Shown here: positions 27,317-36,995 of the stretch, piece after piece
Layout of the letters: the number at the start of each line of letters is the position of its first letter
How positions within the stretch are numbered: the stretch's first letter is position 1
Assembly (NCBI RefSeq): GCF_017794765.1
Contig: NZ_CP051236.1
Coordinates: 2,501 to 66,500, forward strand
Direction: 5' to 3'
DNA: 64,000 nucleotides
DNA from: Nitratireductor sp.
GTDB lineage: Bacteria; Pseudomonadota; Alphaproteobacteria; Rhizobiales; Rhizobiaceae
The notes under the pieces: model-generated
What the model saw: the letters and a program-made list of their open reading frames with translations, nothing else
Told to the model about the DNA's origin: nothing
Database searches by the model: none
Translations under genes and position numbers: made by a program

Positions 27317-29602
27317 ATGCGTTTCAAAACATTTCGCCGAGATCGCATTTCGAAGCCCATCTACAACTGGGCCCGCAAGATCATGCCACCGATTTCCGAG
27401 ACGGAACGGGAAGCGATCGATGCAGGGACGGTCTGGTGGGACGGCGAACTTTTCACCGGGAACCCTGACTGGGAACAGTTCCTGGCCATGCCGCCGGCGC
27501 GCCTTTCCAAAGAAGAGCAGGCCTTTATGGACGGTCCCGTGCGCGAGCTGTGCGCCATGGTCGATGATTGGACGCTCAACTGGCGCGATCGCGACCTTTC
27601 CCCCGCCGTATGGAATTTCATGCGTAGGAACAAATTCTTCGGAATGATCATCCCGAAGGAGTTTGGTGGGCTCGGCTTCTCAAACACCGCCCATTCGGAG
27701 GTGGTGCGCACGCTCTCCTCTGCAAGCGTCGTCGCCGGCGTCACCGTAATGGTGCCCAACTCGCTTGGTCCGGGCGAATTGCTCATGCATTTCGGCACCG
27801 ACGATCAGCGCAAATACTGGCTGCCGCGCTTGGCCGACGGGCGCGAAATACCGTGTTTCGGCCTTACCTCCCCGCACGCAGGCTCCGACGCCGCAGCGAT
27901 GACGGACACGGGTGTGGTTGAATATGGGACCTGGAAGGGCAAGAAGGTCCTCGGCCTGCGCCTCAATTTTCACAAGCGCTACATCACGCTCGGGCCTGTG
28001 GCCACCGTAATGGGCCTCGCCTTCAAGATGCGGGATCCTGAAAACCATCTCGGCCGTGGCGAGGATCTGGGGATCACCGTCGCGCTTTTGCCAACAGACA
28101 CCAAAGGCGTACGCCACGGCGACCGGCATATTCCGCAGTTCACCTTCTTCCAGAATGGCCCGCTCTATGGCGAGGATGTCTTCGTTCCACTTGACCACAT
28201 TCTCGGTGGCGAGAAGCAGATCGGTCAGGGCTGGACCATGCTGATGACGGCGCTCGCTGCCGGGCGCAGCATCTCACTGCCCTCGCAATCGGCGGCATCG
28301 GCCGCCATGTGTGCCCGTGCGACCGGCGCCTACGCGCGGGTACGCACACAGTTCAACGTGCCTATTGGTTATTTCGAGGGCATTCAGGAGCCGCTGGCTG
28401 AATTGTGTGGCAACGCCTATCTTATCGATGCGGCACGGCGCACGACGCTTGCGGCGCTGGATCAAGGACACAAGCCTTCGGTCATTTCCGCCATCATGAA
28501 GTACCACGCCACAGAGCGCATGCGCCGCTCGGTGGAACATGCGATGGATATTCACGGCGGCAAGGCGATCATCGACGGACCCAGCAATTACATGGGCGCA
28601 GCCTATCGCGCCGTACCGGTGGGCATCACGGTCGAAGGGGCCAACATCCTGACCCGCAATCTGATGATTTTCGGTCAGGGGGCCATTCGCTCCCACCCCT
28701 ATATGCTGGAAGAGTTGCTGGCACTTTCCAATGAGGATCGGGAAGAGGGTCTCGATCGCTTCGACGAGACATTCTGGAAACATGCAGGCCACGCTTTCAA
28801 GACCGCCGGCCGCGCCTTCCTGCGCGGCTGGACCGGTGGCCTTCTGGCCCCCGCTCCGAAAGGCGCGGCAATGGGCCATCACTGGAAAACGCTCTCGCGC
28901 CATTCCGCAGCCTTCGCGCTTCTGTCCGATTTCGCATTGCTCACGCTTGGCGGATCCCTCAAACGACGGGAAATGATCTCGGCACGGCTTGGCGACATTC
29001 TTGCAGAACTTTATCTGCTGGGCGCTGTGCTGAAACGCTATGAAAGCGAAGGGCGTTTCGCCGAAGACAAGCCAATCGTCGATTATCTCATGCAGGCTGG
29101 TGAGGCGCGCATCGGCATCGCCTTCCGGGGTGTTCTCGACAATTTGCCAGCGCGGCCGGCTGCATGGCTGATGCGTCTGATCGCCTTCCCGTTCGGCGTG
29201 CCCAACCCCGTGCCTTCTGACCAGCTCATCACGAAGCTGGCCGAAATCCTGCTGAAACCCTCCGAACAGCGGGACAGGCTCTCGCCCGACCTCTATCTCG
29301 GCCAGGGACACGATGCGCATCCGCTCAAGGATCTGGAACGCGCGTTCAGGCTTGTCGTCGACGCCGCCCCCATCGAGAAGAAGATGCGCGCTAGGCATAT
29401 TAGCAACGCTCAGGAGGCTCACGATATGGATCTCATCAGCGATGCCGAACTCACGCAACTGCGCGAAGCGCGGGAAGCTGTCGAGAAGGTTATCGCTGTC
29501 GACGCCTTTCCCATGGAAGAGATTTCGGCAACGGCCTCACAGCACAAGATAAAAAAGCCCGCCGCACGGCGCAAGTCGCCGCAGCGGCAGGCCGCTGAAT
29601 AG
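27317..29602 (+). CDS. FadE-type acyl-CoA dehydrogenase
   Basis: 761-aa flavoenzyme for the first step of beta-oxidation. It belongs to the long FadE class (E. coli FadE is 814 aa) rather than the 380-aa class: substrate-binding core with FGMIIPKEFGGLGFSNTAHS near 110, CFGLTSPHAGSDAAAMTDTG near 190, the MDIHGGKAIIDGPSNYMG segment near 410, and the extra C-terminal domain of about 250 residues. The ATG at 27317 has GGAGG upstream. The tail is Lys/Arg-rich. Electrons would pass to EtfAB, encoded nearby. Confidence 0.93.
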   Translation: MRFKTFRRDRISKPIYNWARKIMPPISETEREAIDAGTVWWDGELFTGNPDWEQFLAMPPARLSKEEQAFMDGPVRELCAMVDDWTLNWRDRDLSPAVWNFMRRNKFFGMIIPKEFGGLGFSNTAHSEVVRTLSSASVVAGVTVMVPNSLGPGELLMHFGTDDQRKYWLPRLADGREIPCFGLTSPHAGSDAAAMTDTGVVEYGTWKGKKVLGLRLNFHKRYITLGPVATVMGLAFKMRDPENHLGRGEDLGITVALLPTDTKGVRHGDRHIPQFTFFQNGPLYGEDVFVPLDHILGGEKQIGQGWTMLMTALAAGRSISLPSQSAASAAMCARATGAYARVRTQFNVPIGYFEGIQEPLAELCGNAYLIDAARRTTLAALDQGHKPSVISAIMKYHATERMRRSVEHAMDIHGGKAIIDGPSNYMGAAYRAVPVGITVEGANILTRNLMIFGQGAIRSHPYMLEELLALSNEDREEGLDRFDETFWKHAGHAFKTAGRAFLRGWTGGLLAPAPKGAAMGHHWKTLSRHSAAFALLSDFALLTLGGSLKRREMISARLGDILAELYLLGAVLKRYESEGRFAEDKPIVDYLMQAGEARIGIAFRGVLDNLPARPAAWLMRLIAFPFGVPNPVPSDQLITKLAEILLKPSEQRDRLSPDLYLGQGHDAHPLKDLERAFRLVVDAAPIEKKMRARHISNAQEAHDMDLISDAELTQLREAREAVEKVIAVDAFPMEEISATASQHKIKKPAARRKSPQRQAAE

Positions 29603-29619
29603 AGAGCTGCGAACCGGAA

Positions 29620-30501
29620 TTATCGTGTCGGGACCGGTGTCTCGCCGCGATAGTCATAAAAACCGCGACCGGTCTTCCGGCCAAGCCAGCCGGCTTCGAC
29701 GTATTTAACCAGCAGCGGGCACGGACGATATTTGGAATCGGCCAGTCCCTCGTAAAGGACCTGCATGATCGAAAGGCAGGTGTCGAGGCCGATGAAATCG
29801 GCCAGCTGTAACGGCCCCATCGGATGGTTGGCGCCAAGCTTCATGGCCGTGTCGATGGCTTCAACAGTCCCCACGCCTTCGTAGAGCGTATAAATTGCTT
29901 CATTGATCATCGGCAACAGGATGCGGTTGACGATGAAAGCGGGGAAGTCCTCGGCCACGGTAATCGTCTTCTCAAGGCTTTCGACAAAGCCGCGCGCCCT
30001 CTCGAACGTGTCATCTTCCGTGGCAATGCCGCGCACCAGTTCCACCAGCTTCATCACCGGGACGGGGTTCATGAAGTGGATACCGATGAACCGCTCGGCC
30101 CGGTCGGTCTGTGCGGCAAGACGCGTGATGGAGATTGATGAGGTGTTGGTGGCGACGATGGCCTCGGGATTAAGCACCGGACAGAGCTGCGCAAAAATCT
30201 TGCGCTTGACCGTTTCGTCCTCCGTAGCCGCCTCGATCACCAGGTCCATGTCGGCGAGTGCTTCCATGGTGGTGGCCGGAGCAATGCGCGCCAATGCATC
30301 CTGACGAACCTTGTCCTCGAGTTTTCCGGACGAAACCTGCCGTGCCATGTTGCCGGAGATGGTCGCGATACCCGCCTCGATCCGCTCGGCGGAAAGATCG
30401 TAGAGCTTCACATTATAGCCTGCCAGCGCGGCGACATGGGCAATTCCGCTGCCCATCTGCCCCGCGCCAATCACACCCACTTTTTCAATCTTTCCAGTCA
30501 T
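29620..30501 (-). CDS. 3-hydroxybutyryl-CoA dehydrogenase
   Basis: 293-aa NAD-dependent enzyme (HbdA/PaaH type) that interconverts acetoacetyl-CoA and 3-hydroxybutyryl-CoA, used in fatty-acid oxidation or polyhydroxybutyrate metabolism. N-terminal Rossmann motif GVIGAGQMGSGIAHVAALAG, the catalytic IHFMNPVPVMKLVELVRG, and C-terminal GANHPMGPLQLADFIGLD are typical. The ATG at 30501 gives the family N-terminus. It lies downstream of etfA but a strong terminator separates them, so it likely has its own promoter in 30502-30640. Confidence 0.95.
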   Translation of the reverse strand: MTGKIEKVGVIGAGQMGSGIAHVAALAGYNVKLYDLSAERIEAGIATISGNMARQVSSGKLEDKVRQDALARIAPATTMEALADMDLVIEAATEDETVKRKIFAQLCPVLNPEAIVATNTSSISITRLAAQTDRAERFIGIHFMNPVPVMKLVELVRGIATEDDTFERARGFVESLEKTITVAEDFPAFIVNRILLPMINEAIYTLYEGVGTVEAIDTAMKLGANHPMGPLQLADFIGLDTCLSIMQVLYEGLADSKYRPCPLLVKYVEAGWLGRKTGRGFYDYRGETPVPTR

Positions 30502-30643
30502 TTCGAAAACCCCGTGAGATGCGGCTTGCACTCTTCGTCAGTGTTGTTGCGCTGCAAACTAAATGGGAGGCGCAATGGCGTCTACCCCCGCGAACAAAAT
30601 CCTTCACGCTCCCCCTCCCAGCGCCACATTATTTGAATGAAAA

Positions 30644-30673
30644 CAAAAAAAGCCCCGCTCGAGAGCGGGGCTT
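30644..30673 (-). terminator. Rho-independent terminator of etfBA
   Basis: 10-bp stem AAGCCCCGCT/AGCGGGGCTT (30650-30659, 30664-30673), read on the minus strand and followed by TTTTTG and further T residues. It lies 30 bases after the etfA stop. Confidence 0.92.
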
Positions 30674-30703
30674 GTTGCCTGAGATTCCGGTGTTCTTTTT
30701 GGC

Positions 30704-31633
30704 TTAAAGCGCCTTCTCGAGCTCCGGCAGCACGTCGAAAAGGTCTGCAACCAGGCCGTAATCGGCGACCTGGAAGATCGGGGCTTCTTCGTCCTTGTTG
30801 ATCGCAACGATCACCTTGGAGTCTTTCATGCCGGCGAGATGCTGGATCGCGCCGGAAATGCCGCAGGCAATGTAGAGATCTGGAGCGACGACCTTGCCCG
30901 TCTGCCCCACCTGCCAGTCGTTCGGAGCATAGCCCGCATCGACGGCCGCACGCGAGGCACCGACAGCCGCTCCAAGCTTGTCAGCAACAGGAAGGATCAC
31001 CTCGTTGAACTTCTCCTCAGAGCCCAGCGCACGACCGCCCGAGATGATGATCTTTGCAGAGGTCAGCTCCGGCCGGTCGCTCTCTGCGATACGGTTTTCG
31101 ACGAATGTCGAGAGACCGGAATCGGTAGGCGCGTCAACGCTCTCCACCGCGGCAGAGCCCCCTTCGCCTGCCGCCTGGAAGGACGATGTGCGAACCGTAA
31201 GCACCCGCTTTGCATCGGTTGCTTCAACGGTCTGGATCGCGTTGCCGGCATAGATCGGGCGTTTGAAGGTCTTGGCATCGAGCACTTCGATCACGTCGGA
31301 GACCTGCATGACATCCAGCAGGGCCGCCACGCGCGGCATCACGTTTTTGCCAGTGGTCGTGGCGGGGGCAACGAACGTGTCATATCCGTCGGCCAAAGAC
31401 ACTACGAGGTCGGCGAGCGGCTCGGCAAGCCGTTCGGCAAGCGCATCGCTTTCCGCGAGCAGAACCTTGTGCACGCCGCCAAGTTTCGCCGCAGCGTCGG
31501 CCGCTGCCTTCGCGCCTTTACCGGCAACCAGCACATCTACATCCGAGCCGATCTGGCTCGCGGCGGCGAGCGCCTTGGCGGTCTGGTCGGACAGGGTTTC
31601 GTTATCGTGTTCGGCAATCAGAAGAATAGCCAT
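30704..31633 (-). CDS. etfA: Electron transfer flavoprotein alpha subunit
   Basis: 309-aa FAD-binding subunit of ETF, which carries electrons from acyl-CoA dehydrogenases to the quinone pool through ETF-ubiquinone oxidoreductase. The FAD domain shows [20 protein letters not shown] near 195 and the C-terminal [20 protein letters not shown] near 255, both diagnostic. It follows etfB with an 18-base gap and is closed by a strong terminator. Confidence 0.97.
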   Translation of the reverse strand: MAILLIAEHDNETLSDQTAKALAAASQIGSDVDVLVAGKGAKAAADAAAKLGGVHKVLLAESDALAERLAEPLADLVVSLADGYDTFVAPATTTGKNVMPRVAALLDVMQVSDVIEVLDAKTFKRPIYAGNAIQTVEATDAKRVLTVRTSSFQAAGEGGSAAVESVDAPTDSGLSTFVENRIAESDRPELTSAKIIISGGRALGSEEKFNEVILPVADKLGAAVGASRAAVDAGYAPNDWQVGQTGKVVAPDLYIACGISGAIQHLAGMKDSKVIVAINKDEEAPIFQVADYGLVADLFDVLPELEKAL

Positions 31634-31651
31634 CTTGTTTCTCCCTCTCCG

Positions 31652-32401
31652 TTAAAGCACGCCGGCTTCGTTTTTCAGCTTGTCGACCAGTTCGGCCACC
31701 GAGCCCACCTTGATGCCCGCCTTGCGGCCAGCCGGTTCCTCGGTCTTGAGCACCTTCAGGCGCGCCTTCACCTCAACGCCGAAATCGCCGGGCTCCTTGG
31801 TGTCGAGCGGCTTCTTCTTGGCTTTCATGATGTTCGGCAGAGAAGCGTAGCGCGGCTCGTTCAGACGCAGGTCCGTGGTCACGATGGCCGGCAGTTTGAG
31901 CTCGACCACCTGGAGACCACCATCCACCTCACGCGTCACCTTGGCCTTGCCGTCTGCAAGCTCCACATCCGACGCAAATGTTCCCTGGCTCCAGCCAAGC
32001 AGTGCAGCCAGCATCTGTCCGGTCTGGTTGGAATCGTCATCAATGGCCTGTTTGCCGAGGATCACGATTTCCGGCTTCTCCTCGTCGACAACGCCCTTGA
32101 GGATCTTCGCCACGTCAAGTGGCTCGACCGCATCGTCGGTCTTGACGAGGATCGCGCGGTCAGCACCCATGGCAAGAGCGGTGCGCAAGGTTTCCTGGGC
32201 CTTGTCGGGGCCAATCGAAACGGCGACGATTTCTTCGACCTTGCCGGCTTCCTTCATGCGGATCGCTTCTTCAACCGCGATTTCACAGAACGGGTTCATC
32301 GCCATTTTGACGTTTGTCAGCTCGACACCGGAGCCATCCGCCTTCACGCGGGGCTTCACATTGGCGTCAATGACCCGCTTGACCGGAACAAGGACTTTCA
32401 T
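31652..32401 (-). CDS. etfB: Electron transfer flavoprotein beta subunit
   Basis: 249-aa partner of EtfA that binds AMP and docks on dehydrogenases. It starts [40 protein letters not shown] and [15 protein letters not shown] are family hallmarks. An ATG at 32407 would add two residues; 32401 matches the family. A palindromic operator-like site lies about 160 bases upstream. Confidence 0.97.
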   Translation of the reverse strand: MKVLVPVKRVIDANVKPRVKADGSGVELTNVKMAMNPFCEIAVEEAIRMKEAGKVEEIVAVSIGPDKAQETLRTALAMGADRAILVKTDDAVEPLDVAKILKGVVDEEKPEIVILGKQAIDDDSNQTGQMLAALLGWSQGTFASDVELADGKAKVTREVDGGLQVVELKLPAIVTTDLRLNEPRYASLPNIMKAKKKPLDTKEPGDFGVEVKARLKVLKTEEPAGRKAGIKVGSVAELVDKLKNEAGVL

Positions 32402-32560
32402 GCGCAATCACCTTCCATGGTGGACTTCGGTTCTGATGCTGGATACCAGCAGATGGACGCGCCGGATGGCTGAATGCCGACATGTTTCAGGGAAATTCAG
32501 AACACTCCTCCTCCCCCTCATGCGGCACGCCGCCGGAGTTGGCGGGACCGTAGAGAGGCC

Positions 32561-32574
32561 TGACGTTCACGTCA
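32561..32574 (-). promoter_or_regulatory. Palindromic operator candidate upstream of etfBA
   Basis: TGACGT-TC-ACGTCA is a perfect 6-bp palindrome with a 2-base centre in the gap between etfB and the upstream rhomboid gene. It resembles the ACGT-N2-ACGT type sites described for MerR-family LiuR and related regulators of fatty- and branched-chain acid degradation. Assignment is from memory of that consensus and from context. Confidence 0.5.
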
Positions 32575-32589
32575 ATATGCAGAAATGTC

Positions 32590-33357
32590 CTATTGCCGCC
32601 CCCAGCGCGGCTGCTCGGTTTCCAGCGTGCGCGCAGCATCCGGCTTTTCAAGCTCTACCGCGCGTGGTTTCTCCAGACGCTTGTCGAGCAGAGGCACATC
32701 CCTGCGCCTTAGAATGACCACCAGGAACGCCCCGGCGAGAATGCCTCCCGCATGAGCCGCCCAGGAAATCTGGTTTTCGGTATCAACCATCAACATCAGG
32801 AACTGGAAACCAATCCACAGCGCGAGAAGGATGAAAGCCGGGATGCGAATGGGAATGCGCGCAAATGCCAGCACCCAGACCTTCACCCGTGGATGCAGGA
32901 TCAGGTAGGCGGCGACGATGCCTGCAATGGAACCGGAAGCGCCAATGAGCGGCGCATTGGAATCCGGCGCGATGAAGCCGTGCATATAGGCCCCCGCAAC
33001 AGCGCAGGCGAGATAGAACACCAGATACCGGAAATGCCCGAGCGCATCTTCCACATTGTCTCCGAACACCCACAGAAACAGCATGTTTCCGCCCAAATGC
33101 ATCAGGTCGCCATGCAGGAACGAGTAGGTGATGTAGGTGAGCGGCTCGGGAACCAGATCGAGCTCTGGCGGCAGCACCGCGAGGTCATTGGAAACGGACG
33201 GTATATAGCCAAGCCCAAGCGCAGCGGCGAACGCGAAATCCGTGCCTCCCACCGCCGTCACCAGATAGGCGATCACGTTGACCGCTATGATTGCCAGCGT
33301 GACATATTGCCGTTTGATATGCCGCAGGCTGTTGGCATCGTGCAGCGGTATGAACAT
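32590..33357 (-). CDS. Rhomboid family intramembrane serine protease
   Basis: 255-aa membrane protein with about six helices. Catalytic serine lies in the GASGS motif (LIGASGSIAGIVAAY, near 140) and the histidine in SWAAHAGGILAG near 205; HLGGNMLFLWVFGDNVED near 90 is the conserved oxyanion region. The C-terminus is a soluble Arg/Glu-rich tail. The start at 33357 gives the family N-terminus MFIPLHDANSLRHIK. It is last in a minus-strand run SDR, twin-TM, adenosyltransferase, rhomboid. Substrates unknown. Confidence 0.93.
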   Translation of the reverse strand: MFIPLHDANSLRHIKRQYVTLAIIAVNVIAYLVTAVGGTDFAFAAALGLGYIPSVSNDLAVLPPELDLVPEPLTYITYSFLHGDLMHLGGNMLFLWVFGDNVEDALGHFRYLVFYLACAVAGAYMHGFIAPDSNAPLIGASGSIAGIVAAYLILHPRVKVWVLAFARIPIRIPAFILLALWIGFQFLMLMVDTENQISWAAHAGGILAGAFLVVILRRRDVPLLDKRLEKPRAVELEKPDAARTLETEQPRWGRQ

Positions 33358-33397
33358 CGGAGCCCTCTTTGCGGGCCCCGATCCCGGCCCGAATATC

Positions 33398-33979
33398 TCA
33401 GCGGTTTTGCCCAGGCACCCATAGCACGTCAAGCGCACCATTGTCATTGACGGCACGTGAAGCGACGAACAGGAAATCGGAGAGGCGGTTGATGTAGCGC
33501 ATGGCCGCATCACTGACGATCTCACCTTCGACTGTGCGCAACTCCACCATCAGTCTCTCGGCACGTCGCGAGACAGTGCGCGCGAGATGGAGTGCAGCAG
33601 CAGCGGGCTTGCCACCGGGTAGCACGAAGGAGCGCAACGCAGCCAGCTGGGCATTCAAGGCATCGATATCGGCTTCCAGCCGGTCCACCTGGCTCTGCAC
33701 GATCCGCAAGGGTTCATATTCGGGCGCCTCGCCGGTATCCGGCGTCGAAAGGTCAGCCCCCAGATCGAAGAGATCATTCTGTATACGCGCCAGCATCGCG
33801 TCGATACGCGGCTCCGTTTCTGCCAGATGAACACGTGCCATGCCGATGCAGGCATTTGCCTCATCGACAGTGCCATAGGACGCGACCCTGAGATCGGATT
33901 TCAGGCGGCGCTCACGCGAACCGAGACCCGTTGTCCCGTCGTCGCCCGTGCGCGTGTAAATCTTGTTCAGCTTGACCAC
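33398..33979 (-). CDS. Cob(I)yrinic acid a,c-diamide adenosyltransferase (PduO type)
   Basis: 193-aa enzyme that transfers adenosyl from ATP to cob(I)alamin, giving coenzyme B12. The ATP-binding N-terminus YTRTGDDGTTGLGSRERRL and SYGTVDEANACIGMARVHL, plus the C-terminal RYINRLSDFLFVASRAVND with the conserved Arg/Asp, mark the PduO/MMAB family, unrelated in fold to BtuR/CobO. No B12-dependent enzyme or other cob gene lies in this window. It starts eight bases after the twin-TM gene. Confidence 0.95.
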   Translation of the reverse strand: MVKLNKIYTRTGDDGTTGLGSRERRLKSDLRVASYGTVDEANACIGMARVHLAETEPRIDAMLARIQNDLFDLGADLSTPDTGEAPEYEPLRIVQSQVDRLEADIDALNAQLAALRSFVLPGGKPAAAALHLARTVSRRAERLMVELRTVEGEIVSDAAMRYINRLSDFLFVASRAVNDNGALDVLWVPGQNR

Positions 33980-33987
33980 GGTATGCC

Positions 33988-34188
33988 TCAGCCACCCTTT
34001 GAACGCGCGTAGTAAAGCGCGAGTACGACAAAGACGACGGCGACAGCCTGCAGGATCACGCGAGCCTGCATAAGCTTGTTCGACGTGTTGGCCGAGCCAC
34101 CGCGCATCATGTTCATCAGACCGCGAATGAGGACGATAACGACCGCCATCATCACAAGGATGGAAAGGATATTGAAAACTGTGGACAT
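33988..34188 (-). CDS. Twin transmembrane helix small protein
   Basis: 66-aa protein made of two hydrophobic helices (about 4-26 and 41-60) joined by a short loop MMRGGSANTSNKLMQARV. This matches the alphaproteobacterial twin-TM/HIG1-like small proteins; related mitochondrial HIG1 proteins associate with respiratory supercomplexes, but a role here is not shown. It lies eight bases before the adenosyltransferase gene and 19 after the SDR gene, as part of one run. Confidence 0.85.
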   Translation of the reverse strand: MSTVFNILSILVMMAVVIVLIRGLMNMMRGGSANTSNKLMQARVILQAVAVVFVVLALYYARSKGG

Positions 34189-34207
34189 GGCGGCTTTCTT
34201 CTCGGTT

Positions 34208-35041
34208 TCAGCCCTGGTTCGACAGGAAGCGGTACAACATGCGCGCCGGAAGCAGCCGTTTCAATGCGACACCGATGCGCGCCGGTGTGGTTACCACATA
34301 GTGCGGCCTTGGACGCGGGGAAAGGAGCGCGTGAGAAAGTCGCGCATAGACCGCGTCCGGCCCAAGCTTGAACCGCGACTTCACACCGCCCTGCCTCAAA
34401 CGCGCAAGCTGCGCCTTGTAGGCTTCCCGATGGGGGGAGTTTTCGTGATCGATATAGCGCTCGAACCACGGGAGCCCGTTGCTGGCAATTTTGGACTCGA
34501 TGGGCCCCGGCTCGATGAGGGAAACATAGATGCCAGAACCTTCAAGTTCCGCTCGCTGACACAACATCAAGCCTTCAAGCGCATGCTTCGAGGCAGCGTA
34601 GGCACCACGGTACTTTATAGGGATGAGTCCCAGGATCGAGGAGCAATGAACAATGCGGCCGTGTCCCTGTCGCCGCATCACCGGGACGAGGCGCTGCGTG
34701 AGATCGTGCCAGCCGAAGACATTGACCTCGAACTGGTGGCGCAGCGCTTCCACGGGGAGATCTTCCACCGCTCCGGCTTGAGCATAGGCTCCATTGTTGA
34801 AAAGAGCATCGAGAGAACCGCCGGTCCTGTCGAGCACCTCATCCACAAGCGCGACGATCGAGCCGGGCTCGGCATAATCGAGATAGAACGATTCTATCCC
34901 TTTCCTTTCAAGGGCTCGGCGATCTTCCGGCTTCCGCGCCGTTGCAAAAACGCGCCAGCCATCCTTGAGCAGCGCCTCGGCACACCATGCACCTATGCCG
35001 GAAGAGGTTCCGGTGATCAGGATCGTCCGGTCACTAGCCAT
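34208..35041 (-). CDS. SDR family oxidoreductase
   Basis: 277-aa short-chain dehydrogenase/reductase. Nucleotide motif ILITGTSSGIGAWCAEAL at the N-terminus, LFNNGAYAQAG near 88 and the catalytic YAASK (GAYAASKHALEGLML near 150) with Ser upstream are intact. The long C-terminal part, including GVKSRFKLGPDAVYARLSHA, resembles SDRs of the DltE/retinol-dehydrogenase-like group. Substrate unknown. It is the first gene of its minus-strand run and divergent from the YihY gene across 72 bases. Confidence 0.9.
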   Translation of the reverse strand: MASDRTILITGTSSGIGAWCAEALLKDGWRVFATARKPEDRRALERKGIESFYLDYAEPGSIVALVDEVLDRTGGSLDALFNNGAYAQAGAVEDLPVEALRHQFEVNVFGWHDLTQRLVPVMRRQGHGRIVHCSSILGLIPIKYRGAYAASKHALEGLMLCQRAELEGSGIYVSLIEPGPIESKIASNGLPWFERYIDHENSPHREAYKAQLARLRQGGVKSRFKLGPDAVYARLSHALLSPRPRPHYVVTTPARIGVALKRLLPARMLYRFLSNQG

Positions 35042-35113
35042 GAAATTCCCGTCAGCACTTGTCTATAAGTGTCACGGTTTCACATATTGGCCTGAGCGAA
35101 ACAACAAAAAGCA

Positions 35114-35995
35114 GTGACGACAGCAACGAAGGGAAGAACCGTGCGCGGATTGAAAGCCACCAGACGTATCATCGGCGATGCGCTCGGCCACTTCAACACG
35201 GATGACGGCTGGGCCATGTCCAGTCACGTCGCCATCTCGGCGCTTATGGCCCTGTTCCCGTTTCTGATATTTGCCACGGCCCTGGCGAGTTTTCTTGGCG
35301 CGGACTCGTTCTCGCAACAGGCTGTCGATCTGATTTTCGATACCTGGCCAAAGGAAGTGGCCGAGCCCATTGCAAGAGAGGTTCACAATGTGCTCGGTGT
35401 ACGCCGCAGCGATGTGCTGACCTTCGGTGTCGTACTGGCTGGTGTTTTTGCCTCCAATGGGGTGGAAGCACTGCGCCTTTCTCTCAACCGCGCCTACCGG
35501 GTCAGTGAAAAACGCTCGATCTTCCGCCTGCGCGCGCAAAGCCTGTTTTTCGTACTCGTTGCAACGGTCGGCTTTCTTGCCATCAGCGTCCTGCTCGTCA
35601 TCGCACCGATCGCACTGCGCATCGCCGCCAACAATCTCGAATGGATCGCTCCTTATGTCGGCACGATCACGTTCTGGCGCTATGTCATCGCGCTGACCGT
35701 ACTCGTTCTCGCGCTGATTTCGGTCCATCTTTGGCTGCCGGCCGGCCGACGCAGCCTTTGGGACGTGCTGCCCGGTGTCGCGTTTACACTTCTGGGATCC
35801 TTTGTCGGATCGAGCCTTTTCGCAGCCTATCTCGGGCGCTTCGGCAGCTACGCCAGCACCTATGCCGGGCTTGCTTCCATCATGATCGCAGTGGTGTTTC
35901 TCTACATCATTTCCGCCGTGTTCATTCTCGGCGGAGAACTGAACGCTTCGATCAAGCGCTACCGGGAAGCACGAGCGGTCGCCGGAACCGTATGA
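35114..35995 (+). CDS. YihY/virulence factor BrkB family protein
   Basis: 293-aa inner-membrane protein with six helices, family UPF0761. The segment AISALMALFPFLIFATALAS near 35 and the C-terminal YLGRFGSYASTYAGLASIMI near 235 are typical. The first in-frame start is GTG at 35114, but a GTG at 35141 has a better ribosome site (AAGGGAAG), giving 284 aa. Once claimed as an RNase BN; its real function is unclear. Its 3' end overlaps the opposing transporter gene by 37 bases. Confidence 0.9.
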   Translation: MTTATKGRTVRGLKATRRIIGDALGHFNTDDGWAMSSHVAISALMALFPFLIFATALASFLGADSFSQQAVDLIFDTWPKEVAEPIAREVHNVLGVRRSDVLTFGVVLAGVFASNGVEALRLSLNRAYRVSEKRSIFRLRAQSLFFVLVATVGFLAISVLLVIAPIALRIAANNLEWIAPYVGTITFWRYVIALTVLVLALISVHLWLPAGRRSLWDVLPGVAFTLLGSFVGSSLFAAYLGRFGSYASTYAGLASIMIAVVFLYIISAVFILGGELNASIKRYREARAVAGTV

Positions 35996-36864
35996 CGCGA
36001 TGAACGCCGTGTCGCGAGCGCCACGCCGAACGTCGTGATTGCCATGCCTGCAAGCTGCACGGGCGTCAGGGTCTCATCAAACAGGAACCATGCCATAAGT
36101 GCTGTCACCGCCGGCACGAGATAAAACAGAGATGCGACCCGCGCCACCTCCCCTTCTCGAATGAGGATCATCAACAGGAAGATCGCGCCCAGTGACAGCA
36201 CGAAAACCAGCCACGCCATGGCAAAGACCAGTTCGCCGTTGAGCACGAAGTGCTGGGTTTCGAACAACAGCGAGACGAGAAACGTGACCAACCAACCGCC
36301 GACATACTGATAAAGCGTGACTGTTACCAGATCAGCGTTTGCGACGAAGCGCTTCTGCCAGACCGTGCCCACGCTCATGGCGATCACCGCCACAACGGCC
36401 GCACCAATGGTCGCTACCGTCACACCGCCGCTGATCGAGCCGAATTTTGGGGAAAGGACTGTCACCACACCGACAAGCCCGACCACAAGGCCAAGCCAGT
36501 GCTTTCCTGTCACCTTCTCGCCGAGAAACACACCGGCAATGACCGCAGTCAGCATCGGCTGAAGCCCAACGATGAGGCCCGCCAAACCAGCAGGGAGCCC
36601 GTTGCGCACTGCCCAGAATACGCCGCCTAGATAGACGCCGTGCATGAGAATACCCGCTATCGCAGCGTGAAACGCATTGCGCGGACCGATTGCCTTTGCC
36701 TTCACAAGCGGAATGATCAACAGAAGAACGCCAAAGGTCAGCGCAAAACGAACCCATAAGAATGTAAAGGGCTCCGCCCAAGGCATTGCATAACGCGCCC
36801 CGATGAAACCGGTCGCCCAGAGGAGGACGAACAGGGCCGGGATCGCCCTTGTAATATCTTTCAT
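35959..36864 (-). CDS. EamA/DMT family transporter
   Basis: 301-aa drug/metabolite transporter with ten helices in two EamA repeats (about 5-140 and 155-290). Motifs include ALFVLLWATGFIGARYAMPW at the N-terminus and ASLFYLVPAVTALMAWFLFD near 245. The ATG at 36864 is chosen over 36993 because the extra 43 residues are not family-like. Substrate unknown; related proteins export amino acids or metabolites. The end overlaps the YihY gene on the opposite strand. Confidence 0.9.
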   Translation of the reverse strand: MKDITRAIPALFVLLWATGFIGARYAMPWAEPFTFLWVRFALTFGVLLLIIPLVKAKAIGPRNAFHAAIAGILMHGVYLGGVFWAVRNGLPAGLAGLIVGLQPMLTAVIAGVFLGEKVTGKHWLGLVVGLVGVVTVLSPKFGSISGGVTVATIGAAVVAVIAMSVGTVWQKRFVANADLVTVTLYQYVGGWLVTFLVSLLFETQHFVLNGELVFAMAWLVFVLSLGAIFLLMILIREGEVARVASLFYLVPAVTALMAWFLFDETLTPVQLAGMAITTFGVALATRRSSRHTVPATARASR

Positions 36865-36995
36865 CGGATATGTCCCTGAATGCGAAACCTTGAGTTCAAC
36901 CGCGGCTTTAACAGCCCCGGCCCCGGCAAGGAAAGCGAAACATTTCCATCGTAGGATCAATAGAAGTGATCCATGGCGCAGCCGGGAGTACACAA

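Noticed and set aside
28274..29458. 394-codon minus-strand ORF
   Set aside because: Antisense shadow of the FadE-like dehydrogenase.
30839..32473. 544-codon plus-strand ORF
   Set aside because: It is antisense to etfA and etfB, which are certain. A high-GC third-position bias produces long shadow frames; the peptide shows no family motifs.
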